DNA of 64,000 nt, taken from Hippophae tibetana. Taxonomy: Eukaryota; Streptophyta; Magnoliopsida; Rosales; Elaeagnaceae. Position numbers and translations under genes: made by a program. The notes beneath the pieces were generated by a model. The model saw nothing but the letters and a program-made list of their open reading frames with translations, did not search any database and had not been told where the DNA came from. This document shows positions 57,710 to 64,000 of this stretch, one piece after another (position 1 is the first letter of the stretch; every line of letters begins with the position of its first letter). The stretch lies in assembly GCA_037013495.1 (NCBI GenBank), contig CM072811.1, positions 17,924,659 to 17,988,658 of the forward strand, in the 5' to 3' direction.

Positions 57710-60700
57710 AGCCATATATCTAAACGGAACGGACTCCACAAACGAAGCATGAACCCTTTCCAACACCCTGCAAAAGAATAATCACAACCAAACTGAGGTT
57801 AAACCTTTGAGAACTGGATTTGATAGGGTTATTTTTTTTTATTTCAAGTAATGCTATATACGTTAAGTGACATGTCAATTTTAAATTGGATGTGAAGTTT
57901 ACAATGTGAAATGTAGAAGTAATTGTTGAACCACTTAATAACAGGGCCAATTATATTATGACGTATTGGTAAAAAAAAAACATTTTCTTTTGATTCCTCG
58001 TGGCTTCAGGAAAAAAGGTGCAACTTACTTGTAGCGCCGGCCTGGTGTAATGAAAAGAAGTAGGATTCTTTCCCAAAATTGGTTTCCAGGAAGACTGTCA
58101 ATGGCCATATATGCAAAATATCCCCACAGAACTGACGTTGGTATCTTCTTTATCACAGGCGTAGCACATACTGCTGCTGCAACTAGAAGTGATTGTAACA
58201 GATTGCTCACTCTCTGCTCATTTACTCGAACTGGTAGGTATGCATCAATATGCTTCTCAGGATCAAAAGTCTCTTTTGCATTGTCGCTTTCATTTTCAAT
58301 TTTCATGACTGCCTCCTTTAAGTCTTCAAGCTCTTTTACCACTACTGTCTGCACAAGCATTCATTGAGAACAAAAGGCTTATTTAGACCACAAAGACTAT
58401 CATGTTATATGAAATAATGCCGTGGCAAGCAGAAGAATAAACATAGTTTGAGATTTCTGTTGAGTTTACATACAACTGGACTGCTATCAATTTCTACAAA
58501 AGCAGCTTGCAGTTTTCCATAGATTTCAAAGTTGCTAGCCTTTTGCTTTATACTTTCCTTGGCGCTTTCCACCATCTTCCTCCGAATCAACTGCGAATAA
58601 GATTAGGTGAATAAACTTAAGAAATTCAATTTATTTATGCCAATAGTAAGAAACATGAAAGTGTGAAGTTTCTGTTTCCACGCCACTCCCTACACGCACC
58701 TGCCTTTTAAGAACAGCAAGACTCTTTGTATGCATTGGTGACTGTGGCAGGACACCATTGGATGGAGGTAGCCCAATTAACCCACAAAGTAGTGTCTAGA
58801 ACAAGTTATTAGAATTGAGTAAGTATTCATTCATGCTTCAAATTAATAAACTTTAACTAGTGACACAAAACTAGCTGATGATTCATACCAAGAATGCAAG
58901 CAACAATATGTCATAATGGTAAGCTGAAGGGTTCTTCAAATTAAATTCCTTTTGTTGTGCCAATTGTGAAGCTACACTGTGGTCGAAAAAGTAAAGCCCT
59001 GCTATCATAATGGCTGGAATTATGGCCGCAAATATGTATGCAGGAGGCACCTTCCCCATATCCTGCAGTAAAGAGATTGTTAACTTTTTTTCAACATCAG
59101 ACACAAAGGAATGCAGTAGATAGAAAACTCGAGAATGAACAAAGGCTACAAAAGACTAATGAAATGCTGAATCACCTTCATTACAGACCAATGTTGTAAA
59201 GATACATTCTCCCAAGGAAGAGGGCTATACAGCCTTCTAGGAACTCCAGTGGGTACTTTGTTTGGTACACTGAATGACAGTGCTGTCCACAATAAAACCA
59301 TTAGTGTGACACCGTAATCTGCAATGAAACTTCTAAACCATCCTGCAGAACAAAATGGAATGCTTATTTTAGAGGTTTGTTGTGAAAGTCAACTTAATTA
59401 TGGGAACCAAGTTACTTGAAATATATATGTTGTACAAACCTGTTCCATACCGCCATGACCTTGCCCTTCTGCTCTTCAAAGCTGTATAGAGAAGACCAAA
59501 AGTAAATATGATGCCAAGTAATCCATTCGTGTAAAGCCACTGGAACTGATACTTCTCCAATTTTGGGTCTTCAGCTTTTGGAATTTCAAACTCACTGATC
59601 ATTCCCTACAGTTTAAAAATTTGAATCTTTACAAAAGCTCTGCCAAAGCTGTCAATGGCTTCGTTTTACAATATTCCAAACTTACCTTGATAGCCTCTTG
59701 AATGAATAAGACAGTTATCAACATGCCAAAAAGTTCGCCAGCAACCCTCGTGAATCTGTTGATAATAACACAGACATTGAATGTTGCGAGAAGAAACAGC
59801 ATAAGAGCTGCCCAAACACAAACCCTGCAAAATTACAAAAACAATATCAAAATTTCCTGGAAATTAGCGTTGTTTTGCTTGTTCTTCTATTAAAAGTGAT
59901 TTCTATCAAAAAAAGGTTTCTAGTAAAAAAAAACACTTAATTTGTGCTCATGTCATTAACCACAAAATGTGCTTTCAAAGCTCTAAAAGCTATTGTAATA
60001 ATTTTTTTTCTATTAGATTCAAAAGGTATTTTTTTCTCCCTATTGTTAGAAGAAGCACTTTTAAAGAATGTAAAGCAAAGTAGCAAACAGACTCTTAATA
60101 CAGAAGTTGAAAATAACAGAATTTTGTTCTGGCATACCATCCTGCCCAAGCCAAAAACAGTTTTGGTCCCAAATCTACTCTTCCTTTGGCAAAATTGTAG
60201 AGATATGTGTACATAATAACAGTAGGCTCTGCAACTCCAAGGATCAAAAGAGGTTGCCCTCCAAAGATTGAGTGTATAATACCAGTAATAGCTGTAGACG
60301 CCAAAGTTTCCACTGTGCTCAAGCTCCCATCTATATTGAAAAACAAGGAACGTAGCTTTCAAAATTCAATGAAATTGTACATTACACATTTATACTAACT
60401 ATGTACATATAGAAACCTTTCTTATAGAAAAAAATAAAAAATAAAATGGTTCCAACCTGTGTCTCGGTTAAGCTGTTCGCCGAATGCAATAACAGGAAGA
60501 GCAGATGCAAAGAAAATATAAGTTGTTGGAGCCAATATCCTATAAATTAAAGGAGGGTGAGTTAAAATTTTGAAGATATGAGGGACTAAACAAACAAGAG
60601 CAAATTACCCAATTCCTGAACATATGCCATTAATCCAATCTTGTTTATAACATGCTGCTCTTCCTTGAAAATCACTTACAATGCCTCTGCATGGAGCTTT

Positions 60701-60712
60701 CAGGTTCTCCAT
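57705..60712 (-). CDS. BOR4-like borate efflux transporter, truncated by copia insertion in exon 11
   Basis: Exons on -: 60712-60609, 60539-60457, 60330-60138, 59824-59686, 59605-59440, 59342-59176, 59062-58889, 58795-58700, 58590-58474, 58348-58029, and 57767 into the insertion at 57705. All introns are GT..AG and phases agree. It starts [15 protein letters not shown]. Family signatures are [102 protein letters not shown] and [14 protein letters not shown]. These mark the SLC4-like BOR family, which exports borate across the plasma membrane using many membrane helices. Joined to its 3' part the frame is 669 codons, close to BOR4-clade length. As it stands, translation enters the LTR and ends at 57692 after 544 residues, losing the last hydrophobic segments and tail. 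DELTTSRGELK in the 3' part favours the BOR4 rather than the BOR1 clade. Confidence 0.92.
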
Positions 60713-61260
60713 TCCTTATATCAACCAAAAAAATTCCAATAGATGATAAGGATTCGAAATCCTAAACAAGTTATAATGAATTTCAAATGAACTCAAACAA
60801 AAGAGGACTAATTGGTAAGAGATTCTAAGAAGAAGCCAATGACGTAGAACCGTAGAACAGATCTAAGATATTCGATCGGTGTCATTTTATACATATATTT
60901 GTGCATCAACTCCCATATATTTACAATGAATTATTATTCTCGATGCATTTTACGTGTTTATTTTGTATTATGAAGGTGTTCAGGGACGAAATGAGAAAAA
61001 ATAAGCAAAAACATGATACTCGATCTATCGAGTTTCGATCAAAGACCTTCGAATGAAAAATATGGATCAATAGATTCGATGGATTGATCCAAAGATTACT
61101 TGTATTTACTAGATCAATCTAAAAGGGATTTCATCAATCGAGTATTCGCTAGATCGATGGATCGATCAAGAGCTCTTAAGTTGGAAATTGTCAATGTTAG
61201 ATCAACAAGTTAGGGTCTTGATAGATCAAGAAGTCAAATCAAAACTCATATCGGGCATTT
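60713..61260. other. Upstream region of the boron transporter
   Basis: The first 200-250 bp should hold the 5' leader and core promoter; no clear TATA box was seen. From about 60960 the sequence turns into repeats of GATCGAT/ATCGAGT words that I assign to the next gypsy element. The promoter may thus be only about 250 bp long before repeat DNA begins. Confidence 0.4.
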
Positions 61261-62490
61261 TTCAGCACCATCTTTTAATCCTAGACATTGGATCAATCAA
61301 AGTCTAGTCCAAAGCACCATCTTTTAATCCTAGACATTGGATCAATCAAAGTCTAGTCCAAAGCACCATCTTTTAATCCTAGACATTGGATCAATCAAAG
61401 TCTAGTCCAAATCAAAGTAGGCTTGGAAAATACACTATAAAAAGCAACCTAAGGGGTCATCAAAATCATAACAGATAAGGAACAAGAGAGATCAAAGAGC
61501 ACACCAAGGGCATCTTTTGAAAGAGATTTTGAAGAGAAGATTGAAGATATAAGATTGAGATTATATTGGCTTCATCCTCAACTTTTCATAAGTTTTTGTT
61601 AATTATCTTCTTTATACTTTTCTATGGAAATAATGTTAATTCTTGTAGAATCTATGTCTAGCTAATTTAATAATGTCATTGTGGACAATTCCAAGTCTTA
61701 GACAATGGTTTAATTAATTTGAATATAATTATAAATTTTAATTTTAATTCTTTATTCTTGATGTATTCAAATCTATATTTAAATGTCAAAACTTTGCATG
61801 TAAAAATTAGAGTAATCAACTATTTTATTGCATGAATATGTTTATTGTTAGTTTAAAATGTTAGTACTTAATTGCTAATATTCTTATTCGATGTGATACC
61901 TTGTTGCTTTTGTTACAAATAAAATTGAATGCTTAGGTTAAAGGTTTTCAATGATTTTAATCTTTCCTGGTTTAGTTATTAACTTTTTAAATCTTAATGT
62001 AATGAATGAATTAAATTTAGTAAGTGTAACTCTAGGTTGGTTAACAACCATATCATTAATTAATTACACAGTAGAAAATGTAAGAAATCTTAAATAGACT
62101 TAGATTTCTAAAATTAAAGTTAAGAATTCATTAGGGTTTTAAATTATAAAAGTGATTTAGAACTTAAGAAACTAATTTTCACTCATGACATCATTAATTG
62201 AATTGCAGGCTAGTGATCCAAATAACCTCATGATTACATATCTCTCATCATTGTTGTGTAATTTCCTGTATTATTTTATGTTATTTTCGTATTTTTCATA
62301 ATCAATCAAAACCTCCAGTTTTTTAACTTTAATTAACTTATTAACGAACTAGAATTAGGAATAGAAATTGTTACCAATCCTCCGTGGATTTGATCCTTAC
62401 TTGAGCTATATTATTATCGAAGAAAAAATTATTTTGATGTGTTATTTTTTGATGTGTCAAAATTTTTGCGTTGTGTCATTGGAGATTGAA
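60961..62490 (+). mobile_element. LTR/leader of a second Athila-like element
   Basis: Blocks rich in ATCGATGGATCGATC (61020-61160) and a TATA-like ACACTATAAAAAGC (61431-61444) are followed at 62370-62400 by CCAATCCTCCGTGGATTTGA and a primer-site relic near 62462. The text before the primer site resembles the conserved end of plant gypsy leaders. The left LTR border was not located. Confidence 0.45.
61264..61410. repeat. Three perfect tandem copies of a 49-bp unit
   Basis: Each unit begins AGCACCATCTTTTAATCCTA and ends AGTCTAGTCCAA; the starts are at 61264, 61313 and 61362. No differences between copies were seen, unlike the decayed neighbourhood, so the expansion is recent. It lies just upstream of the putative TATA box of the gypsy LTR. 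Confidence 0.9.
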
Positions 62491-62492
62491 TT
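62462..62492 (+). promoter_or_regulatory. Degenerate primer binding site relic
   Basis: TTTTTGCGTTGTGTCATTGG aligns loosely with the TTTTTGGCGCCGTTGCCGGG leader/primer site typical of Athila-like elements. Several substitutions; supported mainly by its place between leader and gag. Confidence 0.35.
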
Positions 62493-62702
62493 CTTAATTT
62501 TTCTAATAGTTATTATTTTTTCTTTTTAATTTTTAATTTTTCTACTTTAGTTTTACTAGCTTTTCTAGTTCTTAATTCTTAGAAAGATGTTGAATGTAAC
62601 AATTATACTCTTATAAATTGAGATCAATATGACCAATAGACTCACTGTGAGAAGAAACAACATCATCTACCTTTTAGTGATTTAGAACTCAAGAAGGAAA
62701 AT

Positions 62703-63850
62703 ATGGCAGTGGTCGATCCAAATTTCAAGGAGCCAATTGCACTTGACTTGAAGCAACAACCCCTATGTATAGTATATCACAACTTAGACATAGATTTTGT
62801 AGTTAAATATGGACTAATTTATTTGTTACCTATATTTAGGGTTTTAGTTAGAGAAGACCTAAACAAACAGTTGAAGCAATTCAATGTATTTTTCTCTAGT
62901 ATAAAACCAGTGAGGATCAAAGAGGAAAAAATCAAACTTAGGGCCTTTCCATTCTCACTTATAGTGCCAAGGAGTGACTCTATTACCTCCCTTGTACCAT
63001 CATTATATTAGTTGATATGACAAAGTTATTCTTAGAAAGGTACTTTCTAATCTCTAGAGCCTCATTCATCAAGAAACAAATTTGTGGCATACGGTTATTG
63101 AACATGAAAACCCTATATAAGTAATGAGAAAGATTCAAGAGATTGTGTGCCAACTACCCAGCCCATCCAATCAATGAGAAGTTTTTCTCCAATATTTTAT
63201 TAGTGACTTTTGTTTATAGATTGAAGCATGATAGATGGAGCTATTAAAAGCGTATTGGTAAATGAAAACCGAACTAAGGCACATACTTAATTGCAACTAC
63301 TGTTGTAAATTCTAGCAATTTAATGCCAAGATTGACCAACAACCAAGGAAGGTGAGTGAGGTAAGTGTTTCTAACACCCTTGAGCATAAATTGGATAATC
63401 TTATTGCTTTGGTACAACAAATAGTTATTGAACAGGTTAAGACTTATGGTATATGCGTTATAGTGGAACAACCTGCTAACATGTGTCCTAACTTTCATGA
63501 GAGTAACTCTAAACAAGCCAATGTTGTTGGAGGATTTCAGACGTAGAGGCCTAAATATGATAAATATTATAACACTTAGAATGAAGAATAGAGGAATCAT
63601 TTAAATCTGAGCTATTCAAGAACCAATTAGACAATCTCCAATAGTCCACCTGACTTCCCTAACCCTAGGTCACATCTACAACCTCAAGGTAAGTCTTTAG
63701 AGGACTTGGTAATGGCTATAGCTACTAACAACATTAAATTTATGTAGGACGCCAATATGGTTATCAAAAATCTAGAGACACAAATGAGTCAACTAGCAGC
63801 AATATAAAAAGGTTGGAAGCAAATGTATCTAGTAAACTCTCTTCACAACA
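62703..63850 (+). pseudogene. Athila-like gypsy gag relic
   Basis: 62800-62960 reads LIYLLPIFRVLVREDLNKQL, FNVFFSSIKPVRIKEEKIKL and RAFPFSL, the gag core (family: F.G...EDP..HL..F..V......G...E.IKLRAFPFSL). CGI-like and CANYPAHPINEKF text follows at 63100-63170. A degraded zinc region (PANMCPNFHESNSKQANVVG) is at 63470-63540, and QPQGKSLEDLVMAIATNNIK at about 63690. Stops are scattered throughout. It is cut at 63853 by a CACTA-like terminus. Confidence 0.7.
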
Positions 63851-63852
63851 TT

Positions 63853-64000
63853 ACTACAAAAATGGGCATTAAAGTCGGTTCAACGCATGAATCGACTTAA
63901 ATTTTTTTTTTTTTTACATATTTTACTCATTTTCTATTCTATTTAAGAACCTGTATTCAATGACATATAAATTTATATAACAATTTTATGATTATTAAGA
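63853..64000 (+). mobile_element. CACTA-like transposon left terminus (continues beyond window)
   Basis: ACTACAAAAATGGGCATTAA then AGTCGGTTCAACGCATGAATC resembles a CACTACAAAAA terminal inverted repeat followed by GTCGGTT subterminal repeats. The leading C of CACTA is T here. It interrupts the gag relic. The rest of the element and its other end lie outside. Confidence 0.55.

Noticed and set aside
58050-58367. 105-codon + frame across boron transporter exon 10
   Set aside because: Antisense shadow; the minus strand carries the conserved transporter sequence.
1-64000. tRNA, rRNA or other structural RNA genes
   Set aside because: No clear cloverleaf with A and B box pairs or other RNA gene was recognised by eye; not excluded without a covariance-model scan.

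Overview
The window is nuclear DNA of a flowering plant, most likely a eudicot. It is AT-rich, its genes have many introns with GT..AG borders, and most of it is LTR retrotransposon and DNA transposon sequence of typical plant lineages. Two ordinary plant genes can be rebuilt exon by exon. One is an intact QUASIMODO3-type (QUA3/PMT13) Golgi methyltransferase on + (32149-39097, 7 exons, 598 aa). The other is a BOR4-like borate efflux transporter on - (60712 down to 51604, 13 exons, 669 aa before damage).

The most notable feature is a complete, young Ty1/copia element (52756-57704) lying inside coding exon 11 of the boron transporter, antisense to it. It has 284-bp LTRs that differ at two sites, a 5-bp target duplication AATAT, a tRNA-iMet-type primer site, a polypurine tract and one open 1425-codon gag-pol frame. 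On both sides the transporter exons remain open and in frame, so the disruption looks recent. Translation into the LTR stops after 544 residues, before the last membrane segments and the C-terminal tail.

Layout. 1-16415: an old Athila-like Ty3/gypsy element on +, with two LTR-like copies of about 2.3-2.5 kb and a decayed RNase H/integrase. It is broken by a nested insertion with inverted-repeat arms (2282-4985) and by a Tat-lineage gypsy fragment on - (7015-9090). 16420-17520: an inverted LTR of the same family. 17521-22920: a second, longer Tat element on - (gag, protease, RT, RNase H, integrase) ending in 113-bp tandem repeats. 22930-28575: a decayed CACTA (En/Spm) transposon on +. 28576-32148: AT-rich intergenic DNA with a LINE RNase H relic. 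32149-39097: QUA3, with non-autonomous inverted-repeat elements in introns 4 and 6. 39971-40670: a second LINE RNase H relic. 40671-50630: a decayed copia element with a same-family LTR in inverted orientation near its 5' end and a further repeat nested in its 3' LTR. 51604-60712: the boron transporter with the young copia. About 60960-63850: the 5' part of another Athila-like element (49-bp triple repeat, primer-site relic, gag), cut at 63853 by a CACTA-like terminus running off the window.

The two host genes are not an operon or pathway pair. Homogalacturonan methylation (QUA3) and boron supply both affect pectin in the cell wall, but nothing here links them functionally. All family assignments rest on reading translations and motifs by eye; no searches were run.
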